This document shows positions 17,268-26,964 of a DNA stretch of 64,000 nt, piece after piece. The stretch is from the NCBI GenBank assembly GCA_028696185.1, contig JAQVHL010000002.1:88638-152637 (forward strand). Reading direction: 5' to 3'. A program made the translations under genes and the position numbers. Under the pieces are notes generated by a model that was not told where the DNA came from, ran no database searches, and saw only the letters and a program-made list of their open reading frames with translations. This DNA comes from Halothiobacillaceae bacterium. Its GTDB lineage: Bacteria > Pseudomonadota > Gammaproteobacteria > Halothiobacillales > Halothiobacillaceae. Positions within the stretch are counted from its first letter, which is position 1; each line of letters opens with the position of its first letter.

Positions 17268-18071
17268 TCAGCGCTTTGCCTCGTTGGGCAGAACCGCGCC
17301 TATGGCTTGGAGCATGGCGTGGGTAACGCGCGGGTTGCCGGCAATTACATTGCCGCTTTGCATCGAGCCTTCGCCCCCGGCGAAGTCCACCACCACGCCG
17401 CCGGCTTCGCGGATCAGCAGCACCCCGGCCGCCATGTCCCAGGGCTTAAGCCCGAACTCCCAGAAGCCGTCCAGCCGTCCAGCGGCCACATAGGCCAGAT
17501 CCAGGGCGGCGGAACCGGCGCGGCGGATGCCGGCCGTGGGGCCGTGTACGGCCTTGAAGGTGGATAGGTACAGGTCGATGTCGCTGTCCGGGCGAAAGGG
17601 GAAACCTGTGCCGAGCAGGGCGCCATCAAGGTTGCGCAGGGGGCTGACGCGCAGGCGCCGGTTGTTGAGGAAGGCGCCTCCACCGCGGCTGGCCGTGTAC
17701 AGCTCCTGGGAAATCGGGTTATAAACCACTGCCTGATCGAGACGCCCGCGATGCTGCAGGGCGATGGACACGGCATAATGCGGCAGTCCGTGCAGGAAGT
17801 TGGTGGTACCGTCCAGGGGGTCGATGATCCAGGCGTAATCCGCGTCATGGTGGCCGGAGTGACCGGTTTCCTCGCCGATGAAGGCGTGCTCCGGATAGGC
17901 TTTGCCCAGAATGTCGAGAATGGCCAGCTCCGCCTGGCGGTCGACTTCGGAGACATAGTCATTGCGTTGCTTGGACTCGATGACCAGGTCCGGCAGGTGA
18001 TCGACGGCGCGTAGAATGATGTTTCCGGCGGCCCGGGCGGCGCGCACGGCGGTATTCAGCATCGGATGCAT
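17268..18071 (-). CDS. suhB: Inositol-1-monophosphatase / Nus factor SuhB
   Basis: A 267-residue inositol monophosphatase, the same length as E. coli SuhB. The start MHPMLNTAVRAARAAGN matches SuhB closely, so ATG 18071 is taken rather than 18116. Metal-site motifs are GEETGHSG (about 67-74), DPLDGTTNFLHG (about 84-95) and a WDMAAG motif near the C-terminus. In E. coli SuhB also joins the rRNA antitermination complex with NusA. Divergent from trmJ, a conserved arrangement in gammaproteobacteria. Confidence 0.95.
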   Translation of the reverse strand: MHPMLNTAVRAARAAGNIILRAVDHLPDLVIESKQRNDYVSEVDRQAELAILDILGKAYPEHAFIGEETGHSGHHDADYAWIIDPLDGTTNFLHGLPHYAVSIALQHRGRLDQAVVYNPISQELYTASRGGGAFLNNRRLRVSPLRNLDGALLGTGFPFRPDSDIDLYLSTFKAVHGPTAGIRRAGSAALDLAYVAAGRLDGFWEFGLKPWDMAAGVLLIREAGGVVVDFAGGEGSMQSGNVIAGNPRVTHAMLQAIGAVLPNEAKR

Positions 18072-18164
18072 GGCGGCTTGTATTCGAAACTCGTGAGTGC
18101 GGGAGTGGCCGGCCACCTTTTGGGTGGGCGGGCAGGCGACGAACTAGAATAACACAATTAAAGA

Positions 18165-18953
18165 GTGTTTCTTGCCTTGAACGAAATCCTGGAATCCTTG
18201 CGGCAACGTGTGCGCATCGTGCTGGTAGAGACGTCCCATCCGGGCAATATCGGTGCGGCGGCGCGTGCGCTGTCCACCATGGGGCTGGCGCGGCTCACGC
18301 TGGTTGCTCCGCGCGCTTTTCCTCATGCCGATGCCGTGGCCATGGCGTCCGGTGCTACCGATGTGCTGGAGGCTATACGTGTCTGTGCCACGCTGGATGA
18401 GGCTTTGCAGGGCGTGCGCTGGGTGGCCGGCGCCACCGCGCGCTTGCGTCATGCGCCAATGGCGCTGCTCGATCCGCGACAGGCCGCAGGGCAGGCGCTC
18501 GCCGAGCTGGCGCAGGATGTGCAAGGCGAGATCGCTCTGGTGTTCGGTCGCGAGCATGCGGGGCTGACCAACGACGAACTGGAGCGTTGTCATGCGCTCC
18601 TGCACATCCCGGCCAACCCGGCGTATTCCTCGCTCAACCTGGCGGCGGCGGTGCAGGTGCTCGCCTACGAATTGCGCATGAGCGCGCTGGGGGGCGGGTG
18701 TCTGCCCGAGCGCGAGGCGGAGGCGCCGGCGTCGGCTGACGCGCTCGAAGGGACGCTCGCCCACCTGGAGCGGGTCATGGTGGGCAGCGGTTTTCTCGAT
18801 CCGGCCAATCCACGCCATCTGATGCGCAAGATGCGCCGTTTCCTCTATCGCGCCCGTCCGGTGGAGAACGAAATTGCCATCCTGCGCGGTTTTCTGAGCG
18901 CGGTGGAAAAGGACGGACATGCTGTGCCGTCCAGGGAGAATGACGATGTTTGA
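18165..18953 (+). CDS. trmJ: tRNA (cytidine/uridine-2'-O-)-methyltransferase
   Basis: Methylates the ribose of nucleotide 32 in tRNA anticodon loops using SAM; SPOUT-fold enzyme of the cytoplasm. Motifs: [20 protein letters not shown] near the N-terminus, [15 protein letters not shown] and [19 protein letters not shown], which form the knotted SAM site. The start is uncertain: GTG at 18165 gives 262 residues and TTG at 18177 gives 258; the motif at 18160-18164 (AAGAG) fits the TTG better. The 3' end overlaps cysE by 8 bases. Confidence 0.92.
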   Translation: MFLALNEILESLRQRVRIVLVETSHPGNIGAAARALSTMGLARLTLVAPRAFPHADAVAMASGATDVLEAIRVCATLDEALQGVRWVAGATARLRHAPMALLDPRQAAGQALAELAQDVQGEIALVFGREHAGLTNDELERCHALLHIPANPAYSSLNLAAAVQVLAYELRMSALGGGCLPEREAEAPASADALEGTLAHLERVMVGSGFLDPANPRHLMRKMRRFLYRARPVENEIAILRGFLSAVEKDGHAVPSRENDDV

Positions 18954-19734
18954 CCGTATCCGCGAGGACGTGCGCAGCGTCTTTGCCCGCGATCCGGCAG
19001 CGCGGGGGCGGCTGGAGATCCTGCTGGCCTATCCGGGGCTGCATGCGATATGGTTCCACCGCCTCAGTCATTGGCTCTGGAATCATCGGTTGCGCTTGCT
19101 GGCGCGGCTGTTGTCCAATCTGGCCCGCTGGCTGACCGGCATCGAGATCCACCCTGGGGCCTGCATTGGCCGGCGCTTCTTCATCGATCACGGGATGGGG
19201 GTTGTCATCGGCGAGACCGCCGAGATTGGCGATGACTGCACGCTCTATCACGGCGTGACCCTGGGCGGCACCAGTTGGCGTCATGGCAAGCGTCATCCTA
19301 CGCTGGGCAATAACGTGGTGGTCGGGGCTGGCGCCAAGGTGCTGGGTCCGATCCAGGTGGGCGATGGGGCGCGGGTGGGATCCAATGCTGTGGTGCTCAA
19401 GGACGTGCCGGAGGGCGCTACCGTGGTGGGTATACCGGGGCGCGTGGTGAGTCGTGCGCCGGCCGAGCCTGCGCCGGACCACGCCCGACTGGCCGAGCGC
19501 CTGGGCTTCGATGCCTACGGGGTGGCGCGCGATATGCCGGACCCGGTGGCGCACGCCGTCAACTGCATGCTCGACCATATCAGCGTGCTGGACGCGAAGG
19601 TGCAGACGCTTACGGCCAGTGTGCGCGCCTTGGGCGGCGAGGTCGATGAGCGCGGCTTGCCACCACTGGATGGATGTCAGATCGACTCCAGTCCCGAGGG
19701 GGAAGCCTCACCGGTTGAGGGGGTTAAAAATTGA
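18946..19734 (+). CDS. cysE: Serine O-acetyltransferase
   Basis: Makes O-acetylserine, the acceptor for sulfide in cysteine synthesis. The 262-residue protein has an N-terminal helical part and a left-handed beta-helix of hexapeptide repeats (about 65-165), with [33 protein letters not shown] sequence carrying catalytic His residues in segments [10 protein letters not shown] and [12 protein letters not shown]-terminal extension of ~80 residues follows. ATG 18946 is chosen (AGGGAG 9 bases upstream); ATG 18940 is in frame too. It overlaps trmJ and lies directly before iscR, linking cysteine supply to cluster assembly. Confidence 0.94.
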   Translation: MFDRIREDVRSVFARDPAARGRLEILLAYPGLHAIWFHRLSHWLWNHRLRLLARLLSNLARWLTGIEIHPGACIGRRFFIDHGMGVVIGETAEIGDDCTLYHGVTLGGTSWRHGKRHPTLGNNVVVGAGAKVLGPIQVGDGARVGSNAVVLKDVPEGATVVGIPGRVVSRAPAEPAPDHARLAERLGFDAYGVARDMPDPVAHAVNCMLDHISVLDAKVQTLTASVRALGGEVDERGLPPLDGCQIDSSPEGEASPVEGVKN

Positions 19735-19759
19735 CTAAAATAGTCAGGAATGCTATTGA
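19726..19759 (+). promoter_or_regulatory. isc operon promoter with type 1 IscR-binding site
   Basis: The palindrome GACTAAAATAGTC (19733-19745) with its flanks matches the type 1 IscR operator core GACT-(A/T)-rich-AGTC. It overlaps a -35 element TTGACT (19731-19736), which is followed after 17 bases by -10 TATTGA (19754-19759) with an extended TGC before it. Holo-IscR should repress its own operon here. The iscR ATG is 44 bases downstream. Confidence 0.85.
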
Positions 19760-19803
19760 TTTGAGCCTTCCTGGTTTTCCGCGCTCGTTCGCCCGATAAA
19801 AAA

Positions 19804-20313
19804 ATGAAGCTGACCACCAAGGGCCGCTATGCGGTCACCGCCATTCTCGATCTGGCCCTGCATGATGGGCAGGGTCCCATCACCCTGTCGGATATTTCTT
19901 CACGTCAGGGCTTGTCGCTTTCCTATCTGGAGCAACTGTTCGCCTTGCTGCGGCGTCGCGGGCTGGTTTCCAGCGTGCGTGGGCCTGGAGGCGGCTACAC
20001 GCTGGGGCGCCCGGCGTCGGAAATCCATATTGCCGAGGTCATTGCGGCGGTGGATGAGTCGGTGGATGCCACGCGCTGTGACCGTAAGGGCAACTGTCAG
20101 GGTGATGTGAAGTGTCTGACCCATGATCTGTGGACCTCGTTGAGCGATCAGATCTACGGCTTCCTGTCGGGTATTTCGCTGGCCGACCTGATGCGTTACG
20201 AGGGGGTGCAGGAGGTGGCGGATCGTCAGAACCGCGCCCATGCCTGCCAGGTGCAGGAACAGTCGATGATGGCCGCTCAGGGGCTGCGTGGCATCCGCGT
20301 GCGCAGCGAATGA
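19804..20313 (+). CDS. iscR: Iron-sulfur cluster regulator IscR
   Basis: A 169-residue Rrf2-family transcription factor. The winged-helix domain starts [19 protein letters not shown]; the cluster ligands Cys92, Cys98, Cys104 and His107 are all present in [20 protein letters not shown]. [2Fe-2S]-IscR represses isc genes when clusters are plentiful. It heads the operon with a matching operator upstream. Directly after it one would expect iscS and iscU, but the next gene is iscA, 30 bases on. Confidence 0.96.
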   Translation: MKLTTKGRYAVTAILDLALHDGQGPITLSDISSRQGLSLSYLEQLFALLRRRGLVSSVRGPGGGYTLGRPASEIHIAEVIAAVDESVDATRCDRKGNCQGDVKCLTHDLWTSLSDQIYGFLSGISLADLMRYEGVQEVADRQNRAHACQVQEQSMMAAQGLRGIRVRSE

Positions 20314-20343
20314 GTGTCGCGTGAGCGTAAAGAGGAATCCGGT

Positions 20344-20667
20344 ATGAGTATTACCCTGACCGAGCGCGCCTCGCGCCATGTGGCTTCCCAGCTGGCCCGT
20401 CGTGGGCGCGGAGAAGGTTTGCGTGTGGGTGTGCGTCCCTCGGGTTGTTCCGGGATGGCTTATATCATCGAATTTGCCGACACGATCGAGCCCGATGATG
20501 CGGTTTTCGAGTCGCACGGCGTCAAGCTCGTGATTTCGCCGCAGAGCCTGCTTTACCTGGACGGTACGGAAATCGACTTCGTGCGCGAAGGGCTGAACGA
20601 AGGTTTGAAGTTCAACAACCCCAACGTGCGTGACCAATGCGGTTGCGGCGAAAGCTTCACGGTCTGA
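20344..20667 (+). CDS. iscA: Iron-sulfur cluster assembly protein IscA
   Basis: A 107-residue A-type carrier with the three conserved cysteines: Cys35 (PSGCSGMAY), Cys99 and Cys101 (CGCGESF), positions that match E. coli IscA. It binds iron or a cluster and hands it to apo-proteins, chiefly [4Fe-4S] targets. It follows iscR by 30 bases and precedes hscB by 7, so it is in the isc operon. Upstream in-frame codons would extend into the iscR end and lack family residues. Confidence 0.95.
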   Translation: MSITLTERASRHVASQLARRGRGEGLRVGVRPSGCSGMAYIIEFADTIEPDDAVFESHGVKLVISPQSLLYLDGTEIDFVREGLNEGLKFNNPNVRDQCGCGESFTV

Positions 20668-20674
20668 GGCCGGT

Positions 20675-21193
20675 ATGAGTGCCGACCCGTTCGCCCTGTT
20701 CGGTCTGACGCACCGGTACCTGTTGGACGAGGCGGATCTGCAGGCGCGCTACCATGCCCTGCAGCGCGAACTGCACCCGGACCGTTACGCCCTGGCGGGC
20801 GAGGCGGAGCGACGTCTGGCCGCCACACGCGCGGCCGATCTCAACGATGCCTGGCGGCAGTTGCGAGACCCCGTGGCGCGTGCGCGCGCGCTTTTGTCTA
20901 TTGCAGGGCAGCGCGTCGATGAGGACGGCGCGACCTTGCGTGATACGGGTTTTCTCATGGAGCAAATGACGCTGCGCGAGGCTCTGGACGAGGCCCGGGC
21001 GGACGCCTTGGCTCTGCGAGCCTTCGCCGACGATCTGGCGGCACGCCGCGCGCGTGCGGGCGAAGCCTTTGCCCAGGCGCATGCGCGGGGCGAGATGGAC
21101 GCGGCTTTGCGCGCCTATCGTGCACTGCAATTTTTGGCTCGCCTGGCCGAGGAGCTGGCGCGCGCGGAAGACGACCTCCTGGATGGACACTGA
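20675..21193 (+). CDS. hscB: Fe-S protein assembly co-chaperone HscB
   Basis: A 172-residue J-domain protein that delivers IscU to HscA and stimulates its ATPase. The N-terminal J domain starts DPFALFGL and has the HPD motif at 34-36 (LHPDRYA); the C-terminal three-helix IscU-binding domain follows (about 85-170). It lies in the isc operon between iscA and hscA. Its normal client IscU is not encoded in this operon. Confidence 0.94.
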   Translation: MSADPFALFGLTHRYLLDEADLQARYHALQRELHPDRYALAGEAERRLAATRAADLNDAWRQLRDPVARARALLSIAGQRVDEDGATLRDTGFLMEQMTLREALDEARADALALRAFADDLAARRARAGEAFAQAHARGEMDAALRAYRALQFLARLAEELARAEDDLLDGH

Positions 21194-21196
21194 CTC

Positions 21197-23080
21197 ATGA
21201 CCCTGTTCCAAATCGCCGAGCCCGGTCAGACGCCCGCGCCGCATGAACGCCGCCGCGCGGTGGGTATTGACCTGGGCACCACCAACTCACTGGTGGCCAC
21301 TGTGCGTGACGGGCGCCCGGAATGCCTGCCGGATGCCGATGGGCGAGTCATGCTGCCCTCGCTGGTGCATTACACGCCGGAGGGGGCGGTGCGGGTGGGG
21401 GAAGGTGCGCGTCTGGCGCTGATGACCGATCCGGAGCATAGCTTCAAGTCGATCAAGCGTCTGATGGGACGCTCGATGAGCGACGTGATGCAATTGCGCC
21501 AGGCGCTGCCCTATCGTTTCGAGAGCGGGGAGGGCGTGCCGCGCATGCATGTGCCTGGCGGCTCAGTGACCGCCGTGCAGGTGTCGTCCGAGATTCTCCG
21601 GGCCCTGCGTGGGCGGGCGGAAGCGGCGCTGGGTGGGGCGTTGGTGGGAGCGGTCATTACTGTGCCGGCTTATTTCGACGAAGCCCAGCGTCAGGCGACG
21701 CGCGACGCGGCCCGTCTGGCCGGGCTTCATGTCCTGCGCCTGCTCAACGAACCTACCGCTGCGGCTGTGGCTTATGGGCTGGATCGCCGCGACAGCGGCA
21801 CCCTTGCGGTCTTCGATCTGGGGGGGGGGACCTTTGATATTTCCATCCTGCGCCTGAGCCGGGGGGTGTTCGAAGTGCTGGCCACCGGGGGTGACAGTCA
21901 GCTGGGGGGGGATGACTTCGACGAAGCCGTGGCCTGCTGGATTCTGGACGAGGCGGGGATCAAGGCCGAGTTGTCCACCGGCGCGCAGCGCCATCTTCAG
22001 GGCGTGGCCTGTCAGGTCAAGGAGCGGCTGACCGAGCATGCGCAGGCCGAAGTGCGCATCGAGCTGGGCCGGGAGGCTGTCTGGAGTGGCTGCCTCAGTT
22101 GCGGACGCTTCAACGAACTAATCGATCCGCTGGTGGATCGGACGTTGCGGGCCTGTCGTCGCGCGCTGCGCGATGCCGGGCTGGAGGCGGGGCAGATTGA
22201 CGAGGTGGTCATGGTTGGCGGTGCCACCCGCGTGCCGCGGGTGCGCGAGCGGGTGGCCGGACTGTTCGGGCGGGAGCCTTTGACGGATATCGATCCGGAT
22301 CGCGTGGTCGCCCTGGGGGCGGCCCTGCAGGCCGATGTACTGGCCGGCAACAAGCCGGGTGAGGACTGGTTGTTGCTGGACGTCATTCCCCTTTCCCTGG
22401 GTATCGAAACCTTGGGGGGGCTGGTGGAGCGCCTTATCCCGCGCAACACCACACTGCCGGTGGCGCGAGCTCAGGAGTTCACGACCTTTCGTGACGGGCA
22501 GACGGCGATGGCGCTGCATGTGGTGCAAGGTGAGCGTGAACGGGTCGAGGATTGCCGCTCGCTGGCACGCTTCGAGCTGCGCGGTATTCCGCCGATGGCG
22601 GCCGGTGCCGCGCGCATTCGCGTCACATTCCAGGTGGATGCGGACGGGCTGCTGACGGTTTCGGCCGTCGAGGCAAGCACTGGGGTGAGCGCCGAAATCA
22701 CGGTCAAGCCCTCGCACGGGCTGGCGGAAGGGGAAATCGAGCGCATGTTGCGCGATTCGGTGGCGCATGCAGCAGAGGACATGCAGGTGCGTCGTCTGCG
22801 CGAGGCGCGGGTTGAGGGCGAGCGGGTTCGTGTGGCGCTGGAGGCAGCGCTGAGCGCGGATGCGGCTCTGGTCGGCGAGGATGGCGAGCGCATTACGGCG
22901 GCACGGATAGGACTTGATCGGGCGCTGGCCGGTGAGGATGTGGAGGTCCTGCGTCAGGCGACCGCAGCCCTGGAACAGGCTTGCGCCGGTTTTGTCGAAC
23001 GCCGGATGAATCAGGCGGTGGCCCGTGCGATGAAGGGCCATGCCATTGACCAGTTCGCCCACGGTCGCGAGGAGGATTGA
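21197..23080 (+). CDS. hscA: Fe-S protein assembly chaperone HscA
   Basis: A 627-residue Hsp70-class chaperone specialised for iron-sulfur assembly. Nucleotide-binding motifs include GIDLGTTNS (23-31), the [11 protein letters not shown] phosphate loop and [12 protein letters not shown]; the substrate-binding domain occupies about 400-560. Length and position between hscB and fdx identify it as HscA rather than DnaK. It starts 3 bases after the hscB stop. In known systems it releases clusters from IscU by binding the LPPVK motif. Confidence 0.96.
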   Translation: MTLFQIAEPGQTPAPHERRRAVGIDLGTTNSLVATVRDGRPECLPDADGRVMLPSLVHYTPEGAVRVGEGARLALMTDPEHSFKSIKRLMGRSMSDVMQLRQALPYRFESGEGVPRMHVPGGSVTAVQVSSEILRALRGRAEAALGGALVGAVITVPAYFDEAQRQATRDAARLAGLHVLRLLNEPTAAAVAYGLDRRDSGTLAVFDLGGGTFDISILRLSRGVFEVLATGGDSQLGGDDFDEAVACWILDEAGIKAELSTGAQRHLQGVACQVKERLTEHAQAEVRIELGREAVWSGCLSCGRFNELIDPLVDRTLRACRRALRDAGLEAGQIDEVVMVGGATRVPRVRERVAGLFGREPLTDIDPDRVVALGAALQADVLAGNKPGEDWLLLDVIPLSLGIETLGGLVERLIPRNTTLPVARAQEFTTFRDGQTAMALHVVQGERERVEDCRSLARFELRGIPPMAAGAARIRVTFQVDADGLLTVSAVEASTGVSAEITVKPSHGLAEGEIERMLRDSVAHAAEDMQVRRLREARVEGERVRVALEAALSADAALVGEDGERITAARIGLDRALAGEDVEVLRQATAALEQACAGFVERRMNQAVARAMKGHAIDQFAHGREED

Positions 23081-23082
23081 GA

Positions 23083-23421
23083 ATGCCGCGCATCATTTTT
23101 CTGCCCCACGAGAAGTACTGTCCCGAAGGGATGCTGGTGGAGGCCGAGCCGGGTGTCAGTGTGCTGGATGCCGCGCTCGAAGCCGGCATCGACATCGAAC
23201 ACGCCTGTGAAAAAGCCTGTGCCTGCACGACCTGCCATGTCTGGGTTCGTGAGGGCGGTCAGTCGCTGGAGCCGGCGACTGACCGTGAAGAGGACATGCT
23301 GGACAAGGCCTGGGGGGTGGACCCGGATTCGCGCCTGTCCTGCCAGGCGGTACTCGCCGATGCGGATCTGGTCGTGGAAATACCGCGCTACACGCTCAAT
23401 ATGGTGTCGGAGGGGCATTGA
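23083..23421 (+). CDS. fdx: [2Fe-2S] ferredoxin of the ISC system
   Basis: A 112-residue adrenodoxin-type ferredoxin. Cluster ligands Cys42, Cys48, Cys51 and Cys87 (ACEKACACTTC and LSCQA) match E. coli Fdx numbering. It supplies electrons for cluster building. The ATG at 23083 follows a strong GGAGG site located in the hscA end. It lies 2 bases after hscA and 2 bases before iscX. Confidence 0.96.
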   Translation: MPRIIFLPHEKYCPEGMLVEAEPGVSVLDAALEAGIDIEHACEKACACTTCHVWVREGGQSLEPATDREEDMLDKAWGVDPDSRLSCQAVLADADLVVEIPRYTLNMVSEGH

Positions 23422-23423
23422 AC

Positions 23424-23618
23424 ATGAAGTGGACGGACGTGCTGGATATTGCCATCGCGCTGGACGAGGCGCATCCCGAAGTCGACCCGCAATGGCTGCG
23501 CTTCACGGACCTGCATGAGTGGGTCTGTGCTCTGGAAGGCTTCGAGGATACACCGGAGCGCTCCAGTGAAAAAATCCTGGAGGCGATCCAGATGGCTTGG
23601 CTGGAGGAGCGGCGCTGA
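23424..23618 (+). CDS. iscX: Fe-S cluster assembly accessory protein IscX
   Basis: A 64-residue acidic protein of the IscX (YfhJ) family: MKWTDVLDIAIALDEAHPEVDP then LRFTDLHEWV. In E. coli it binds IscS and tunes cysteine desulfurase activity. It is the last gene of the isc operon here, convergent with the cytochrome gene 20 bases away. Notably its known partner IscS is not in the operon. Confidence 0.93.
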   Translation: MKWTDVLDIAIALDEAHPEVDPQWLRFTDLHEWVCALEGFEDTPERSSEKILEAIQMAWLEERR

Positions 23619-23638
23619 GGCGGGTGTTTTTTCGGTTC

Positions 23639-24301
23639 TCACAAGGTACCGAGAAAATTCACCAAGTTGGCGATTTCTTCGTCCGATAGCCCGCCTACAA
23701 TCTGTCGCATGTCGGGGTCGATGCGGCCATCGTCGGCGTTGCGGTAGCGCTCCAGCGATTGACGCAGGTAGGTGGATTTCTGTCCTGCGAGCCAGGCATA
23801 GCCCTTTTCGTCCCGTCCGTCCGGGCCGTGGCATCGCAGGCACATGGCGTCGTAGACTCGCTTGCCGCGAGCGGCGTCTCCGGGTTGCTCGGAACGTTCC
23901 AGGTTAGTGCGTGCTTGCAGCGGCTGGCTGGCGTAGAACAGTGCCACGTTGATCAGCTCTTCCGGGCTCATGCTCTCGATGAGCTTGTTCATGTTCATGT
24001 CGATGCGCAGCTTGTGCGCATAGGCATGCATCTGTTCAAGCAGGAACGCCGGATTTTGTCCGGCCAGGTTGGGGATCCAGTCACGTGTGCTGATGCCGTC
24101 CTTTCCATGGCAGACGGTGCATAGCAGGGCGCGCTCCTGTCCCGCGCGCACCGCGCTGGCATGCAGGACCGGGTTGCTCATGATCTGGCGCATGTTTTGC
24201 TGGAGCGCTTCGATTCCAGCAGGCTGGGCATGCGCCACAGCGGCGGCCAGAGGGCTGAACGCAAGGAGTGCGCCTAGCAGGCGACTGCGGACCCCATACA
24301 T
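23639..24301 (-). CDS. Periplasmic dihaem cytochrome c (c4 type)
   Basis: A 220-residue exported protein with a signal peptide (about 1-26, ending AHA) and two haem-binding motifs, CTVCH (61-65) and CLRCH (154-158), one in each half. The duplicated layout is that of cytochrome c4, which passes electrons to terminal oxidases. The ATG at 24301 is fixed by AAGGAG 8 bases upstream; the open frame runs further upstream without support. Candidate axial methionines lie in the two halves (MSPEELINVALFYAS; the second half lacks an obvious twin). Confidence 0.86.
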   Translation of the reverse strand: MYGVRSRLLGALLAFSPLAAAVAHAQPAGIEALQQNMRQIMSNPVLHASAVRAGQERALLCTVCHGKDGISTRDWIPNLAGQNPAFLLEQMHAYAHKLRIDMNMNKLIESMSPEELINVALFYASQPLQARTNLERSEQPGDAARGKRVYDAMCLRCHGPDGRDEKGYAWLAGQKSTYLRQSLERYRNADDGRIDPDMRQIVGGLSDEEIANLVNFLGTL

Positions 24302-24454
24302 ACGACGTGCTCCTTTTTTTCGTGTCGGCATGAAGGTTGTCATTGAAATATGACGGGTTTTAAACCTTTTTTCCGGAAGGGGCAAATGAAGAACTTTGAT
24401 GCGCCTGGCTTGCCCTTTTGTGGCGCACAGCCTCAGGCTGATCCACGTTCGTTT

Positions 24455-24482
24455 TTGAGAACGGCTCGAAACCGGATAAAAT
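24455..24482 (+). promoter_or_regulatory. Probable sigma-70 promoter of ndk
   Basis: TTGAGA (24455-24460), a 16-base spacer and TAAAAT (24477-24482) lie 48 bases upstream of the ndk ATG. Between the cytochrome start (24301) and ndk (24531) nothing else was recognised. Confidence 0.55.
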
Positions 24483-24530
24483 CGCAAGGTTCCATCAACC
24501 CTTCTTATTTCAGATAAGGTATACACGACC

Positions 24531-24959
24531 ATGGCCACCGAGCGCACGCTCTCCATCATCAAGCCCGACGCCGTTGCGAAGAACGTGATCGGCGAAATCT
24601 ACAGCCGTTTCGAGAAGGCCGGCCTGCGCATCGTTGCCGCGCGCATGATGCAGCTCTCCCGCGAACAGGCCGAGGGTTTCTATGCCGTACACCGCGAGCG
24701 CCCGTTCTTTGGTGAGCTGGTGTCCTTCATGATTTCCGGTCCCGTCATGGTGCAGGTACTCGAAGGCGAGGACGCCGTGCTGAAAAACCGCGACCTGATG
24801 GGCGCAACCGATCCGAAGAAGGCTGAAGCCGGTACCATCCGCGCCGATTTTGCCGACAGTATCGATGCCAACGCCGTCCATGGCTCCGACAGCCTGGAAA
24901 ACGCCCGGATCGAGATCGACTACTTCTTCAAGCCCGAAGAAGTCTGCCCGCGCGCGTAA
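24531..24959 (+). CDS. ndk: Nucleoside diphosphate kinase
   Basis: Transfers the gamma phosphate of ATP to other nucleoside diphosphates through a phospho-histidine. The 142-residue protein has the catalytic His117 in NAVHGSDS and the start [15 protein letters not shown]. It is followed after 5 bases by rlmN, and begins the conserved ndk-rlmN-pilW-rodZ-ispG-hisS run. A likely sigma-70 promoter lies just upstream. Confidence 0.97.
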   Translation: MATERTLSIIKPDAVAKNVIGEIYSRFEKAGLRIVAARMMQLSREQAEGFYAVHRERPFFGELVSFMISGPVMVQVLEGEDAVLKNRDLMGATDPKKAEAGTIRADFADSIDANAVHGSDSLENARIEIDYFFKPEEVCPRA

Positions 24960-24964
24960 TCCCC

Positions 24965-26113
24965 ATGAGTACAGCGTTCGCGCCCGAAATTCCCGATGAT
25001 CGTCCGGTGGAGATCCTCGGGCTTGGGCGTGCGCGCCTGGAAGCCTTTTTCGCCTCGCTGGGCGAAAAGCCGTTTCGTGCCGTTCAGGTGATGAAGTGGC
25101 TGCACCAGCGAGGCGTCACCGATTTTTCGCAGATGACCGACCTCTCCCGCGCCCTGCGCGAGAAGCTGGCCCAGGTCGCCTGCGTTACCCTGCCGGATGT
25201 GGTGGTCGATCAGGCCTCCCGCGATGGCACCCGCAAATGGGTGCTGCGTCTGGAGGGAGGCAACAGCGTCGAAATGGTCTACATCCCCGAGGATGACCGA
25301 GCGACGCTGTGCGTCTCCTCCCAGGTGGGCTGCTCGCTGGCCTGCACTTTCTGCTCCACCGGTCGGCAGGGTTTCAACCGCAACATGAGCACGGCCGAAA
25401 TCGTCTCGCAGCTTTTTCTGGCCAACCGGCTGGTGGAGCGCGAGGTGGTGCCGGGGCGAAAGATCACCAATATCGTCTTCATGGGTATGGGGGAACCCCT
25501 GCTCAATTTCGATGCGGTGTGCGAGGCGGCGGAAATCATGATGGAAGACAATGCCTGGGGACTGTCCAAACGTCGGGTGACGGTCAGTACCTCCGGCATC
25601 GTGCCCGCCATGGATCGTCTGCTGGAGCGCGTCGATGTCAGCCTTGCCGTGTCGCTGCATGCACCGACCGACAGCCTGCGAGATGAGCTGGTGCCTATCA
25701 ACCGCAAGTACCCTCTGGCCGAGCTGATGGCCGCCTGTGATCGTTACGCGCCGCGCTGCCCCACCGGCGCCATCACCTACGAGTATGTGATGCTCAAGGA
25801 CGTGAATGACACACAGGCGCATGCCGATGCGCTGATCCGCCTGTTGCACGGGCGCGAGGCCAAGGTGAACCTGATACCGTTCAATCCCTTCCCGATGTCG
25901 GGGTATGAGCGATCCTCGTTCGCCCGTATCGCGAAGTTCCAGCAGCGTCTGGTGGCTGCCGGGATCAACACCATCCCGCGCCGCACGCGCGGCGAGGATA
26001 TCGATGCCGCTTGCGGGCAGCTGGTGGGGGATGTGGATGATCGTGCCCGTCGCGACGAGAAGCTGCGTAAACTAGGCGTGGTGGTGGCGCCGGGCGCCGC
26101 TAGCACTTGTTAG
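24965..26113 (+). CDS. rlmN: 23S rRNA/tRNA adenine C2-methyltransferase RlmN
   Basis: Radical-SAM enzyme that methylates C2 of A2503 in 23S rRNA and A37 in some tRNAs. The [4Fe-4S] motif CxxxCxxC is at Cys123, Cys127 and Cys130 (CSLACTFC). The methyl-carrying cysteine is Cys350 (DIDAACGQL) and the resolving one is probably Cys116 (LCVSSQ). GMGEPLLN is present. Length of 382 residues is normal. It depends on the Fe-S machinery encoded just upstream. Confidence 0.97.
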   Translation: MSTAFAPEIPDDRPVEILGLGRARLEAFFASLGEKPFRAVQVMKWLHQRGVTDFSQMTDLSRALREKLAQVACVTLPDVVVDQASRDGTRKWVLRLEGGNSVEMVYIPEDDRATLCVSSQVGCSLACTFCSTGRQGFNRNMSTAEIVSQLFLANRLVEREVVPGRKITNIVFMGMGEPLLNFDAVCEAAEIMMEDNAWGLSKRRVTVSTSGIVPAMDRLLERVDVSLAVSLHAPTDSLRDELVPINRKYPLAELMAACDRYAPRCPTGAITYEYVMLKDVNDTQAHADALIRLLHGREAKVNLIPFNPFPMSGYERSSFARIAKFQQRLVAAGINTIPRRTRGEDIDAACGQLVGDVDDRARRDEKLRKLGVVVAPGAASTC

Positions 26114-26181
26114 CATGACGGGCTGTTAAAGAGCACTTTTCAATATCCCGGTCAATCCGGTGCGTAACGGGGGAGAAGCGC

Positions 26182-26964
26182 ATGAGATTCAAAAGCGTCG
26201 TACTGAGCCTCGGTCTGCTGGGCCTGGTCGGCTGCTCCAGCCTGCCGACGCCCCCGCCCACCTCGCCCAACAGCCCGGGCGAGATGGAAAGCAACAACCG
26301 CAGTGCGGCCGAACTCAATACGCAGCTGGGTGTGGGCTATCTGCAGCGGGGATACCGGGATCTGGCGGTCGAGAAGCTCGAACGCGCCCTGGAGCTTGAT
26401 TCAAGCTATGCACCCGCGCACCATGCCTATGCTCTGGTGCAGGAAATGCTTGGTCAGGACGCCCTTGCCCAGTCGCACTTCGAACGCGCGCTGCGTTTGA
26501 ACCCGGCCGACCCCGAGGTACAGAACAACTACGGTACTTTCCTGTGCAAGCGTGGCAAATACGACGACGCCCAGCAGGCGTTTTCCCGCGCGGTCGAAGT
26601 TCCTCTGTATGCCACACCGGAATTTGCTTACACCAACTCCGGGCGCTGTTATCTTGCCGCAGGTCAGCGGCCCGAGGCGGAGAAAGCCTTCGCTCAGGCC
26701 CTTGTCACCAATGGGCGTTTTGCGCCGGCCCTGCTGCAAATGGCTCAAATGCGCCTCGACGATGGGGATGTGCAGACGGCGCGCCAGTTGATGCAGCGCT
26801 ATGAGCAGATCAGCCAGCACACGCCGGCCAGTCTGTGGCTCGCACTCTCTATTGATCGGGCTTTGGGGGATAACGAGGCATACGCCAGCCATGCATTGAT
26901 TTTGCGCGGCAAGTTTCCGGATTCCGAGGAAGCCCGCCAGCTCGAAGGACTCAAGCGTCGATGA
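26182..26964 (+). CDS. pilW: Type IV pilus biogenesis/stability lipoprotein PilW (PilF)
   Basis: A 260-residue outer-membrane lipoprotein that helps assemble the PilQ secretin. The lipobox LVGC places the lipidated Cys at 18; about six TPR units follow (for example YLQRGYRDLAVEKLERALELD and ALRLNPADPEVQNNYG). Its position between rlmN and rodZ is the standard one for this gene. The stop overlaps rodZ by 4 bases. It indicates that the organism makes type IV pili. Confidence 0.9.
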   Translation: MRFKSVVLSLGLLGLVGCSSLPTPPPTSPNSPGEMESNNRSAAELNTQLGVGYLQRGYRDLAVEKLERALELDSSYAPAHHAYALVQEMLGQDALAQSHFERALRLNPADPEVQNNYGTFLCKRGKYDDAQQAFSRAVEVPLYATPEFAYTNSGRCYLAAGQRPEAEKAFAQALVTNGRFAPALLQMAQMRLDDGDVQTARQLMQRYEQISQHTPASLWLALSIDRALGDNEAYASHALILRGKFPDSEEARQLEGLKRR

